Assembly (NCBI GenBank): GCA_934351925.1
Contig: CAKRJT010000025.1
Coordinates: forward strand, 1-41,520
Reading direction: 5' to 3'
DNA from: an uncultured Lachnospiraceae bacterium
GTDB taxonomy: Bacteria; Bacillota; Clostridia; Lachnospirales; Lachnospiraceae
Length of the DNA: 41,520 nucleotides
Shown here: positions 1 through 7,695 of the stretch, piece after piece
Position numbering within the stretch: position 1 is the stretch's first letter
Layout: each line of letters begins with the position of its first letter
The notes under the pieces: generated by a model
Seen by the model: the letters and a program-made list of their open reading frames with translations, nothing else
Told to the model about the DNA's origin: nothing
Database searches by the model: none
Translations under genes and position numbers: made by a program

Positions 1-32
1 ACTATTCGCTAAACTTGCGTTTAGCGAATAGT
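1..32. repeat. perfect 14-bp inverted repeat upstream of the recombinase
   Basis: Positions 1-14 (ACTATTCGCTAAAC) are the exact reverse complement of 19-32, separated by the 4-base loop TTGC. No T-tract follows on the plus strand, so it is not a typical intrinsic terminator. A -35-like TTGACC begins at 32, so the repeat abuts or overlaps a possible promoter of the recombinase, although no good -10 is seen near 55-60. It could be an operator or the end of a structure belonging to a gene left of the window. The core AAAC-N4-GTTT resembles a degenerate Gram-positive SOS box, but that is only a resemblance. Confidence 0.7.
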
Positions 33-90
33 TGACCAGCACTCCACCGGACTATTTCTACACACAAATTTCTTAGAAATGAGGCATATT

Positions 91-1143
91 ATGGCTGAAA
101 AGACTTATCACGAACAGGAACGAAACAAATGCATTTTGGAACTTCGACGGCTTCAGACAGACCTTCCTAAGTTTCTAAGGGACTATTTCCGCGGAATAGA
201 ATATTCCACAGCTCCGCGAACACAGATTGGCTATGCTATAGATCTGCGAACTTTTTTTGAATATATCAAGGAAAGCAGCTCAATGTACCGCAACACTGAT
301 ATACACGATATGGACATCAGCATACTGTCAAAGCTCAATGCACAGGACATTGAGGAATACTTAGAATATCTCAAATACTATGTCAAGGACGGACATGAAT
401 ATACCAATGATGAGCGTGCCATCAAGCGCAAGCTGTCAGCGCTCCGTTCAATGTATAACTATTTTCACAAGAACCGGATTATTAAGGAGAATCCTGTACT
501 TCAAGTCGATTTACCTAAGATCCATAAAAAACAGATTATCCGGCTCGATGACGACGAGGTTGACGATCTGCTCAGTGTCGTTGAATCCGGCGACCGTCTC
601 ACCAAGAAACAGGCTGAATGTCACGATAAGCTAAAAGTTCGCGATCTGGCAATCCTCACGCTGCTTCTCGGTACAGGTATCCGTGTATCTGAATGTGTTG
701 GAATTAATCTTGACGATGTAGATTATGTGAACGACAGGATAAAGATAGTCCGAAAAGGCGGTTATGAGGCCTTCGTATATTATGGTGAAGAAGTCAGACA
801 GGCACTCCTCGACTATATGGAAGAACGCGATGAGCTTGAACCTCTGGAAGGACATGAGAGCGCCCTCTTCCTATCCTCCCAGCGCCGACGGATTACGGTA
901 CGCGCTGTGGAGCTTCTTGTAAAGAAGTACGCCTCCACCGTAACGGGTAAGCATATAACCCCACATAAGCTTAGGAGTACCTACGGAACCAACCTCTATA
1001 AGGAAACCGGGGACATCTACCTTGTCGCCGATGTTCTTGGACACAGTGATGTGAACACCACCAGGAAACACTACGCCGAGCTTGAGGAGGACCGCAAAAA
1101 GAAATTCAAGGACGCCGTCACACTGCGGCATAAAGAAGAATAA
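91..1143 (+). CDS. xerC: XerC/XerD-like tyrosine recombinase
   Basis: This 350-aa site-specific recombinase would cut and rejoin DNA through a 3'-phosphotyrosine intermediate. The N-terminal half (about 24-130) is a SAM-like core-binding domain. The C-terminal half carries the full catalytic set: R198 in GTGIRVSE, K222 in the beta-hairpin RKGG, H292-x-x-R295 (HKLR), H318 in LGHSD and nucleophile Y328 (HYAE). Length and architecture fit chromosomal XerC/D/CodV rather than a long phage integrase. The ATG at 91 is chosen because GAGG at 81-84 lies 6 bases upstream; an in-frame ATG at 79 has no ribosome binding site. It is one of only two plus-strand genes, and no attachment site or prophage module is seen beside it, so a role in chromosome-dimer resolution is plausible. 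It could instead be a lineage-specific integrase-like protein. Confidence 0.9.
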   Translation: MAEKTYHEQERNKCILELRRLQTDLPKFLRDYFRGIEYSTAPRTQIGYAIDLRTFFEYIKESSSMYRNTDIHDMDISILSKLNAQDIEEYLEYLKYYVKDGHEYTNDERAIKRKLSALRSMYNYFHKNRIIKENPVLQVDLPKIHKKQIIRLDDDEVDDLLSVVESGDRLTKKQAECHDKLKVRDLAILTLLLGTGIRVSECVGINLDDVDYVNDRIKIVRKGGYEAFVYYGEEVRQALLDYMEERDELEPLEGHESALFLSSQRRRITVRAVELLVKKYASTVTGKHITPHKLRSTYGTNLYKETGDIYLVADVLGHSDVNTTRKHYAELEEDRKKKFKDAVTLRHKEE

Positions 1144-1171
1144 AATTTTTACGCAAAAAAAGAACCTTAAA

Positions 1172-1232
1172 AGGAAAAAGAGAACCTTGCAGCCGATTAT
1201 ATCCCGGACTCAATGTTCTCTTTTTTACTTTC
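1172..1232. terminator. bidirectional intrinsic terminator
   Basis: AAAAAGAGAAC (1175-1185) pairs perfectly with GTTCTCTTTTT (1215-1225) across a 29-base loop. The right arm runs into T's for plus-strand transcripts and the left arm gives T's on the minus strand. It lies between the convergent ends of the recombinase (1143) and the exported-protein gene (1252), as expected for a shared terminator. Confidence 0.75.
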
Positions 1233-1251
1233 CTATTCTTGTGGCTGACAT

Positions 1252-2700
1252 TTACTCAACCTTCTGTAATTCGACCTCCAGCACGCCTATATTCCCATAG
1301 ACATCTGATGTGCTGAAGCTTATATGAACCCTTCCATCAGCTTCTGTCAGCTCGTAGCTCACACCGTCATCACTTAGTTTACATAAATCTGTTACCGTAA
1401 CCATTCCTCTTATATAATCAGGATTTTCTATCTGTGCCTGATTAATTTCGGTTACCTCCCTGTTTAGTGCAATTACGGGCGGTGTGGTGTCAACCACATG
1501 TAGATAACAGTTCTTATTCATTGACGTTCCATATACATCGGCAGCATAGAAGCCGACAATATAATCTCCCGGCAAAAGAAAACCATTTACATTCATACCG
1601 GCAATCTGGGCATCAGCATAAGCTGACAAATCAACTCTTCCTATCAGATAGCTGCTTATATCCTCACCATTCTCGTCTGTCAGCGTTACATCATTAAAAA
1701 TAATGTGTATCAATGATTCCCCCTCAACCGGGTCAATGAATGAATACGCTATCTGCCCTGCCTCTGCGGTCTTGTCAGAGACATTATTTATTGCGCCCAA
1801 TCTGTGCGGGCTGAACACATAATTGGCAGCGCTGTCCGTCGGATCACAGCTAAAGCCATCAGGTATGAACGGCAGCTCACCCTTTACCCGGTACTCTGAA
1901 CCTGCCGTGTCTGTAATTACAGCAGCAATATCATTATAGCTCACTCCCGACAACAGCTTCGCACCATTAAGTTCACTTGAATCGAAGCTCTCGCATATAT
2001 ACACTGCCGCTGTCGACGGAACATTCTCATATATCGCCTTCGCCCCCGCGACTGACAAAGTTATGCCTCTAACGACATCACCGCTGTCATAGGCTTCATT
2101 GCCGCCAATAGCCTCATACGACTCCTTTACGATGGAATTATAATTACCGTTCTCAGTATAGATGGCAGAATGGAACTCTATCCCGTTAATCACCGAATAG
2201 TACTGTACATAATATGCTGTATTATCGTCATTATCAACCGACTCACCTACATTCCCATTACTGTGCGCGACTTCCTTCCAGGTCGCCTTTGACGCTGCTG
2301 ACAAAAGCCCGCTCAGTACAGTCTGCCTTTTCCCCGAAAGATAACCCTTCACATCATCCCCGATATAGCATTTCTCCGACCTGATAATGTCAATCACTTC
2401 CCCTGCCGAATTGACGCCGCAATATGCCACGACACCGTCCTGAACAAAAACATATACCCTGTATTCTGACAATGTTTTGATGTCATCCTGCTCGGTTGTA
2501 CTATCCGTTGACTGTGCCACACTGCTGTCGCTTCCGCTCACAGTCTCATTATCCCTCGATAATCCATATCCCCTTAATATAATACTGGCAGCAATCAAGC
2601 AAATTGCTGCCAGCATAACGACAACTAACATATAATATGTCTTATTGTTCTTGTTATTGCGGATACTTCTAAGAATACTCCTGTTTTTCCTGTAATACAT
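1252..2700 (-). CDS. membrane-anchored exported protein of unknown function with Ig/cadherin-like C-terminus
   Basis: I do not recognise this 482-aa protein by function. It has a basic N-terminus (RKNRSILRSIRNNKNNK), one transmembrane helix at about residues 21-43 and a long extracytoplasmic part. The C-terminal ~150 residues look like beta-sandwich repeats of the Ig/DUF5011 sort: a segment ending in HVVDTTPPVIAL, then a last domain with TVTDL and STSDVYGNIGVLEVEL. The ATG at 2700 is chosen because AAGGA lies 4-5 bases upstream; an in-frame ATG at 2742 would overlap the preceding gene and has a badly spaced Shine-Dalgarno. It starts 22 bases after the cytidylate-kinase-like gene and is probably cotranscribed with it. 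It is likely a surface-exposed anchored protein; binding or sensing is a guess. Confidence 0.75.
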   Translation of the reverse strand: MYYRKNRSILRSIRNNKNNKTYYMLVVVMLAAICLIAASIILRGYGLSRDNETVSGSDSSVAQSTDSTTEQDDIKTLSEYRVYVFVQDGVVAYCGVNSAGEVIDIIRSEKCYIGDDVKGYLSGKRQTVLSGLLSAASKATWKEVAHSNGNVGESVDNDDNTAYYVQYYSVINGIEFHSAIYTENGNYNSIVKESYEAIGGNEAYDSGDVVRGITLSVAGAKAIYENVPSTAAVYICESFDSSELNGAKLLSGVSYNDIAAVITDTAGSEYRVKGELPFIPDGFSCDPTDSAANYVFSPHRLGAINNVSDKTAEAGQIAYSFIDPVEGESLIHIIFNDVTLTDENGEDISSYLIGRVDLSAYADAQIAGMNVNGFLLPGDYIVGFYAADVYGTSMNKNCYLHVVDTTPPVIALNREVTEINQAQIENPDYIRGMVTVTDLCKLSDDGVSYELTEADGRVHISFSTSDVYGNIGVLEVELQKVE

Positions 2701-2722
2701 AACTTCCTTCACTTTCAAAGCT

Positions 2723-3364
2723 CTAAATGGTTCCGCCCGCATACTCCTGCTTCGTCTTTATATACCGCTTGAGCAGCTCGACTGTACCATCAACCCCTAA
2801 AATACTTGAGTCAATGCAGAGATCATAACTCTTAGAGTCCCCCCACTTCTTGCTCGAATAATAGTTGTAGTAGTTGGCTCTCTTCTTATCGGTCTTTATG
2901 CAGAGATCCTTCGCCTTCTCGTCGGTATATCCGTAGAGTCTCTTGATACGGGCTACCTTGGCGTCCATCTGCGCCTTTATAAACACCTTAATGGTGTTGT
3001 CATGCTCCTCAAGCGCATAGTCAGCACAACGTCCAACGATAATACAGCTTTCCGTATCGGCAAGCTTCTTAATCGCATCAAACTGCGCTAAAAATACCTT
3101 ATGGTTCAAAGGCATATCAATAAATGATGAAGTAGAATATCCCATAGAATATGTATCCATTACCAATGAATACAGAAAGCTGTTGGTCGGCTTCTCATCA
3201 TGATTGTGAAAAAGCTCTTCACACATTCCGCTCTCCTTAGATGCCAGTGCAAGCAGCTCCTTATCGTAACACTTAATTCCTAAGTCAGCGGCAAGCTTAC
3301 GTCCTATCTCTCGTCCTGCACTGCCGTACTCTCGTCCTATCGTAATAACTAATGGTTTACTCAT
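2723..3364 (-). CDS. cytidylate kinase-like family protein
   Basis: This 213-aa protein matches the cytidylate-kinase-like family (Cytidylate_kin2 type). It opens with VITIGREYGSAGREIG, a P-loop-like nucleotide-binding motif in which the usual GKS/T is replaced by SAGREIG, followed by LAADLGIKCYDKELL. Mid-protein IVGRCADYAL and the lid-like DEKAKDLCIKTDKKRANYYNYY stretch are also typical. Family members are predicted phosphotransferases; their substrate is generally unproven, and the chromosomal cmk is usually a separate gene, so CMP phosphorylation should not be assumed. The ATG at 3364 has GGAG 8 bases upstream; an upstream in-frame alternative at 3382 is less good. A promoter lies at 3423-3451. 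It heads a two-gene unit with the exported protein. Confidence 0.85.
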   Translation of the reverse strand: MSKPLVITIGREYGSAGREIGRKLAADLGIKCYDKELLALASKESGMCEELFHNHDEKPTNSFLYSLVMDTYSMGYSTSSFIDMPLNHKVFLAQFDAIKKLADTESCIIVGRCADYALEEHDNTIKVFIKAQMDAKVARIKRLYGYTDEKAKDLCIKTDKKRANYYNYYSSKKWGDSKSYDLCIDSSILGVDGTVELLKRYIKTKQEYAGGTI

Positions 3365-3422
3365 ATGAACCACTCCCTTCATGTATCCGCAAATTCGCAG
3401 ATAACTCTTTTCTATAGAGTGT

Positions 3423-3451
3423 ATTATACACCAATTTACAGATAATTTCCA
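3423..3451 (-). promoter_or_regulatory. sigma-A-type promoter for the cytidylate-kinase-like gene
   Basis: Read on the minus strand, TGGAAA (3451-3446) is followed after 17 bases by a perfect TATAAT (3428-3423). The start codon at 3364 lies about 60 bases downstream. The -10 is embedded in a 13-base palindrome, GTGTATAATACAC, which could be an operator. Confidence 0.6.
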
Positions 3452-3479
3452 CCCTTTTTTAACTAAATTAAGGACATCC

Positions 3480-3497
3480 CACTGTCACGGTACGACT
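3480..3497 (-). repeat. 18-bp intergenic repeat, copy A
   Basis: Minus-strand AGTCGTACCGTGACAGTG lies 10 bases past the stem of the cstA terminator. It matches 15 of 18 bases of a second copy at 7627-7644, also located just after a terminator. Both copies can fold as a 5-bp stem with a 3-base loop (GUCGU/GUGAC here). Function unknown. Confidence 0.5.
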
Positions 3498-3502
3498 TAT
3501 AA

Positions 3503-3545
3503 GAAAAACCCGGTTTCTGCCACATTCCTGTGTCCGAAACCGGGT
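3503..3545 (-). terminator. intrinsic terminator of the cstA unit
   Basis: ACCCGGTTTC (3508-3517) pairs with GAAACCGGGT (3536-3545), a perfect 10-bp stem with an 18-base loop. On the minus strand it is followed directly by TTTTTC. It sits about 40 bases past the cstA stop codon. Confidence 0.9.
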
Positions 3546-3586
3546 CAATGTAAACACATATTAAAATTTAATATCAAGCTTAGAAC

Positions 3587-5326
3587 TTATTTAGCCACAG
3601 CCTTTTTCTTCTTGCCAAACAAGGTGTCCCAGCCCTCGATTACGAGGAATATCGCGAGCACAACCAGAAGCGCACCGATAATTGCCTGTGCCCAAGGACC
3701 CCAGTCAGCACTTCCCTGCGCGATAATGCCAATCTGGTTCTTGATTGTAAGGCATAATGAACAGATTGTGACAACAATCATAAATGCCATTGGAATCAAG
3801 AACATCTTGTTGTTCTTACCACAGTTAGCAAGCCATGCGGCTACAGCCAGAAGACCAATTCCTGCGAGAAGCTGGTTGGCAGCACCGAAAAGCCCCCAGA
3901 TCTTAGAGTAGCCTGTCATTCCAAGTGCAATACCAAGTACAACCGTGAGAATAGTTGCAAAGTAAGGATTTACAAGAACCTTCTTCCAGCCGCTCTTTAC
4001 GTCCTTTACTGTCTGTCCCGGCTCAAGCCAGAACTCCTGGAACATGAAACGTGCAAGACGTGTTGCAGTGTCCAGCGATGTAAGACAGAATGCCGAATAT
4101 GTAAGTGTAAGCAATGTTCTGAGGATTGTGACTGCCTTTGGTCCAAGTCCTGCATACATGTTGGCGATACCGCCCGCGAAGATACCCGTTGCGCCGGTAA
4201 GAGCCGTGTCAGGGTGAGCTGCATTGTACTTATATGCAAAGTTGATTGCACATACAGTCACAACTGCAAGCACACACTCAAGGAGCATGCCGCCGTAAGC
4301 GATAGGCTTCGCGTCCTTCTCCTTGTCGAGCTGCTTTGAGGTTGTACCTGATGATACAAGTGAATGAAAACCGGAGATGGCACCACAGGCAACTGTTGTG
4401 AAGAGAACAGGGAACATATACTGTACACCGTTTCCATTATCGATTGCGAATCCCTCGAATGCCTGAAGTCCGTCAGCGCCGCCTAAGTCAGCGTGTGATA
4501 CAACTACTCCGACAAGAGCAACTGCAAGCATCGCATATAAAAGGAAGGAACTCAGATAATCACGAGGCTGAAGCAGAATCCAGACAGGTGTTACTGAGGC
4601 TAAAGCAATGTAAAATCCTACAATAATCATCCATACCTTGTAGGAAAGATAGATAGGATGGAAATTCATTCCTAATGCCATACATGCAACGATGGCGAGT
4701 ACACCGATTATTGTGGCAACACCCATCGGAACATTACGTCTGTAAACAAGGAAACCAAATATAATGGCAATCACGATAAATAAAAGTGACACCATGGCAA
4801 CTGATGCATTCGTCTCCTTAACTGCATCACTTACAACAGCACCTGCAGCATTGGTTGTGCCGAATGTGCCCGCAACGATTGATGCGAATGCGGCAACTAC
4901 AAGGATGAGTGTGAGATATGCAAAGATGATAAAGAGTCTCTTCGCTCTCTTTCCCATATTAACCGAAATAATTTCGCCTATTGACTGACCTTTGTGGCGA
5001 AGTGATGCAAATAACGCACCGAAATCGTGCACACCTCCGAAGAATATACCGCCGACCAAAACCCAGAGAACAACAGGTACCCATCCGAAAATAGCTGCCC
5101 CAATAGGTCCTGTGATAGGTCCTGCACCTGCAATTGATGAAAAATGATGTCCCATAAGAACAGGCGCCTTTGCCGGAACGTAGTCAACGCCGTCCTCCAA
5201 TTCATGAGCCGGTGTCTGAGTATCACTCCCGCCCACACCCCACTGCTTGCAAAGCCATCTTCCGTAGAAAATATAACCGCAGACAAGGATTGCAACACAG
5301 ATTAAGAGAAGTACTAATGAATTCAT
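3587..5326 (-). CDS. cstA: CstA-family carbon starvation protein (peptide/pyruvate transporter)
   Basis: This 579-aa polytopic membrane protein belongs to the CstA family, whose characterised members import peptides or pyruvate during carbon limitation. The family signature near the N-terminus, GHHFSSIAGAGPITGP, is intact and is preceded by YVPAKAPVLMGHHF. About 14 or more hydrophobic helices follow, with the conserved FHSLVSSGTTSKQ stretch and a lysine-rich C-terminal tail (FGKKKKAVAK). It is shorter than E. coli CstA (about 700 aa) but normal for Firmicutes. The ATG at 5326 has AAGGAG 8 bases upstream. It begins 2 bases after the stop codon of the 206-aa gene, so the two are one transcription unit and probably translationally coupled, ending at the 3503-3545 terminator. 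Substrate cannot be read from the sequence. Confidence 0.92.
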   Translation of the reverse strand: MNSLVLLLICVAILVCGYIFYGRWLCKQWGVGGSDTQTPAHELEDGVDYVPAKAPVLMGHHFSSIAGAGPITGPIGAAIFGWVPVVLWVLVGGIFFGGVHDFGALFASLRHKGQSIGEIISVNMGKRAKRLFIIFAYLTLILVVAAFASIVAGTFGTTNAAGAVVSDAVKETNASVAMVSLLFIVIAIIFGFLVYRRNVPMGVATIIGVLAIVACMALGMNFHPIYLSYKVWMIIVGFYIALASVTPVWILLQPRDYLSSFLLYAMLAVALVGVVVSHADLGGADGLQAFEGFAIDNGNGVQYMFPVLFTTVACGAISGFHSLVSSGTTSKQLDKEKDAKPIAYGGMLLECVLAVVTVCAINFAYKYNAAHPDTALTGATGIFAGGIANMYAGLGPKAVTILRTLLTLTYSAFCLTSLDTATRLARFMFQEFWLEPGQTVKDVKSGWKKVLVNPYFATILTVVLGIALGMTGYSKIWGLFGAANQLLAGIGLLAVAAWLANCGKNNKMFLIPMAFMIVVTICSLCLTIKNQIGIIAQGSADWGPWAQAIIGALLVVLAIFLVIEGWDTLFGKKKKAVAK

Positions 5327-5328
5327 TT

Positions 5329-5949
5329 TTAACTCTCCTTTTCCTTTTTGTGATAAAATATTTTTTTCATAAACTTCGCCGATGACTTTCCTGAAAAGTT
5401 ACTGTCAACAACCGACTTGTCAAAGACGGCAACGGCATTATGGTAATCCATCCAGCCATGCAGTGAAAAATGAAAACTTTTATAAATGCGGGTCTTTTTA
5501 AGGGCACGGACTACCTTGGCATCACATGTGTCGCATAAAAAGACAGCCGTGAGATATGTGTACATATGCCCCGGACCGGCGCTCAGCCGCTCCATTCCGT
5601 CATCATATACATAATCCCTGCATTTTTCAAATAAATCCATTGTAAGCTCGGGTACGCTGAATAGATACAAAAACTCCTCCCTGTCAGCCGACCACAGCTC
5701 CGCCTTCCGGGAGATAACATATTTCTGTGAATGTTCAAAGAAATCACAGCGGGCAACAAGCGGGTATCCGTCCTCTGCCACAATGCCGCTTACCTCCTCG
5801 TCAGTCTTTCCCTTGACAGTGCTGCCCTCCCTGACCGCCGACTCACCGCCGTCAAATCGGTGGATATTGTAATATGACTTGTACAGCCTGAGCAGCTTGT
5901 CACATGCCTCTTCGCGTGTCAATGAAAAACTTCTTTCGGAATTAAACAT
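5329..5949 (-). CDS. hypothetical protein coupled to cstA
   Basis: I do not recognise this 206-aa protein. It looks soluble and cytoplasmic, with no signal peptide or membrane helix. The N-terminal third is charged (REEACDKLLRLYKSYYNIHRF). The middle has an aromatic segment, RCDFFEHSQKYVISRKAELW, and PELTMDLFEKCRDYVYDDG. The C-terminus is very basic (KFMKKIFYHKKEKE). The stop codon lies 2 bases before the cstA ATG, and the cstA ribosome binding site is inside this gene's tail, so cotranslation is expected. By position it is a candidate accessory or regulatory partner of the transporter, as small proteins often are beside CstA homologues, but no homology is claimed. The start ATG at 5949 has only a weak ribosome binding site. 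Confidence 0.7.
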   Translation of the reverse strand: MFNSERSFSLTREEACDKLLRLYKSYYNIHRFDGGESAVREGSTVKGKTDEEVSGIVAEDGYPLVARCDFFEHSQKYVISRKAELWSADREEFLYLFSVPELTMDLFEKCRDYVYDDGMERLSAGPGHMYTYLTAVFLCDTCDAKVVRALKKTRIYKSFHFSLHGWMDYHNAVAVFDKSVVDSNFSGKSSAKFMKKIFYHKKEKES

Positions 5950-6021
5950 ATCGTCTCAACCTTTGCCTCTTGCAGTTATCTTGAACAGGTCTTAAAAACT
6001 TCCATTCAATACTGTAAAAAT

Positions 6022-6064
6022 TTATTTAAAAAATGATTATTGTAAGAATATCATTTTTATTTAA
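6022..6064 (-). terminator. AT-rich stem-loop after the rluA-family gene
   Basis: An imperfect inverted repeat (AAATGAT at 6031-6037 pairing with ATCATTT at 6050-6056, extended by A/T pairs on both sides) is followed on the minus strand by T-rich sequence. It lies in the 142-base gap between the pseudouridine synthase and the 206-aa gene. An AT-only stem makes a weak terminator, so this is tentative. The rest of the gap holds nothing else I can support. Confidence 0.4.
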
Positions 6065-6091
6065 GGATTTCAATATAAAGTTTATATTTTT

Positions 6092-7042
6092 TTAAGATTT
6101 TATTTTGCACAGTAATTGAGTAAAGTAGTAAGGCAGTGGTGCCTCAAATTCCATGTACTCACCGCTCCTCGGGTGGTTAAAGCCCAATATCCTGGCGTGA
6201 AGCGTCTGCCCCTGAAGCTTATACGGTGACTTATAAGGGCAGTAAAGTTCATCGCCAAGAAGCGGATGCCCTATGCTCGCCATATGCACCCGTATCTGAT
6301 GCGTTCTTCCCGTCTCTAACGTACAGCGGATATACGAGAATTTGTCATAGGTTTCCAGAACCTCATAATGTGTCACGGCATGCTTTCCGTCCTTGACTAT
6401 AGCCATCTTCTTTCTGTCCGCGCTGCTTCTTCCAAGAGGTGCATCCACCGTGCCCGTCAGCTCATTAAAATGTCCGTAACATATCGCCTCATAGCGTCTC
6501 GTTATCGAGTGAACTTTGAGCTGTTCCGACAACGACTGATGCGCAAAATCATTCTTGCACACCACGAGCGCACCCGTCGTATCCATATCTATCCTATGGA
6601 CAATGCCAGGTCTTAATATGCCGTTTATCCCGGAAAGATTGTCACGGCAGTGATACAATAGCGCGTTGACAAGCGTCCCCGTATAATGTCCCGGTGCCGG
6701 GTGCACCACCATTCCCTTAGGCTTATTTACCACGATCAGATCGTCGTCCTCATACAGAATATCCAGTTGAATATCCTCAGGCTCGATGTTGAGTTCCTCA
6801 GGTTCCGGAATTATGAGTGATATCGTGTCGCCATGGGCAAGCTTGTAATTAGCCTTCACCGGCTTTAATTTCTCATAACCTTTACCGCACTGCACCTTAC
6901 CGTCCTTTATAAGCTTCTGGAGCTGACTGCGCGAAAAAGATGGAAGCATGTCGGCAAGATACTTGTCAACACGCTCCCCCTCATTTTCACTATCAACTTC
7001 CAAATAGAACGGCTCATTATACTCGAAAATAAAGTCATTCAT
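6092..7042 (-). CDS. rluD: RluA/RluD-family 23S rRNA pseudouridine synthase
   Basis: This 316-aa protein would convert uridine to pseudouridine in large-subunit rRNA. An N-terminal S4 RNA-binding domain (about 22-80, GERVDKYLADMLPSFSRSQL) is followed by the RluA catalytic domain, with NKPKGMVVHPAPG, the catalytic aspartate D152 in GIVHRIDMDTTG, and TLETGRTHQIRVH. This is the full RluD layout. Its exact uridine targets cannot be read off. The ATG at 7042 is used because GGAG lies 7 bases upstream; a TTG two codons earlier is unlikely. It follows lspA by 29 bases, and lspA-rluD is a classic Firmicutes operon pair. Confidence 0.92.
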   Translation of the reverse strand: MNDFIFEYNEPFYLEVDSENEGERVDKYLADMLPSFSRSQLQKLIKDGKVQCGKGYEKLKPVKANYKLAHGDTISLIIPEPEELNIEPEDIQLDILYEDDDLIVVNKPKGMVVHPAPGHYTGTLVNALLYHCRDNLSGINGILRPGIVHRIDMDTTGALVVCKNDFAHQSLSEQLKVHSITRRYEAICYGHFNELTGTVDAPLGRSSADRKKMAIVKDGKHAVTHYEVLETYDKFSYIRCTLETGRTHQIRVHMASIGHPLLGDELYCPYKSPYKLQGQTLHARILGFNHPRSGEYMEFEAPLPYYFTQLLCKIKS

Positions 7043-7071
7043 ATTCAATCTCCATATTCACGGAATGAATT

Positions 7072-7611
7072 CTAATTCCCGTGTTTCCCACCTTTCTTCC
7101 TGAATGAAAATACCCTGCTCATCTCTTCCTCATCTTTATAATAAAAGATAAACAGAATAATGGCAGCTATGCAGGACACCACAATGTAGCAGTCTGCAAC
7201 ATTAAAGATAGGAAAATCTATAAGCTCAAAATACAGAAAATCCTGAACGCAGCCATACACACTTCTGTCTATACGGTTTCCTACAGCGCCCGAGAACAGC
7301 ATGATTGCGATGATATTGAGCGGCAGCATGCGCTTGGTGACGGGTATTCTCTGGTACAGAACTGCGACAACGACCGCGATTATTACCGGAAGCCAGTTTA
7401 AAATGACATTCCCCCCCAACATTCCCCATGCAGCTCCGTCATTCTGTGTCCATGTGAGTGAAAAAACGCCCTTTATTACGGAAATCGGACCATTCACCCG
7501 CAGACTTGTATGCGCCCAGTATTTTGTCAGATGGTCTATGGCAAGCAAAACGCCAACTATCGGAATGGTCATGAGCATCTGCAAAAATGATTTATGTTTA
7601 ATATTATCCAT
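7072..7611 (-). CDS. lspA: lipoprotein signal peptidase II
   Basis: This 179-aa membrane aspartyl protease removes signal peptides from prolipoproteins after lipidation. Four hydrophobic helices are visible (about 12-30, 66-86, 96-112 and 139-157). The catalytic pair is D115 in GAVGNRIDR and D140 in FNVADCYI; the conserved D26 (AIDHLTK) and N57 (TQNDGAAWG) are also present. The C-terminus is a basic tail (SFRKKGGKHGN). The ATG at 7611 has AGGAG 6 bases upstream. A likely substrate in this window is the lipobox-containing D,D-carboxypeptidase at 12857-13852. Confidence 0.96.
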   Translation of the reverse strand: MDNIKHKSFLQMLMTIPIVGVLLAIDHLTKYWAHTSLRVNGPISVIKGVFSLTWTQNDGAAWGMLGGNVILNWLPVIIAVVVAVLYQRIPVTKRMLPLNIIAIMLFSGAVGNRIDRSVYGCVQDFLYFELIDFPIFNVADCYIVVSCIAAIILFIFYYKDEEEMSRVFSFRKKGGKHGN

Positions 7612-7626
7612 TTCAGTCTCCTATGT

Positions 7627-7644
7627 CACTGTCACGCAGCGACT
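7627..7644 (-). repeat. 18-bp intergenic repeat, copy B
   Basis: Minus-strand AGTCGCTGCGTGACAGTG matches copy A at 3480-3497 in 15 of 18 positions; the three differences are adjacent. It lies in the lspA leader, 15 bases before the AGGAG site region. It can form GUCGC/GUGAC with loop UGC. Relative to copy A, one stem pair changes from U-G to C-G, so pairing is kept. Confidence 0.5.
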
Positions 7645-7654
7645 CATGTAATAT

Positions 7655-7683
7655 AAAAAACACAGACTCTTACATTTCCTGTG
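7655..7683 (-). terminator. weak intrinsic terminator between aroB and lspA
   Basis: CACAG (7661-7665) pairs with CTGTG (7679-7683), and the stem is followed on the minus strand by six T's. The stem has only 5 bp, so termination is probably partial and some readthrough from aroB into lspA-rluD is likely. Confidence 0.5.
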
Positions 7684-7695
7684 CAAAATTGCTTT

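Noticed and set aside
1..32. Possible CRISPR repeat or LexA box
   Set aside because: A single palindrome with no repeat-spacer array; the core is only loosely like a Gram-positive SOS box.
91..1143. Recombinase as a prophage or ICE integrase
   Set aside because: No att-like direct repeats, excisionase or phage genes adjoin it, and its length and motifs fit XerC/D.
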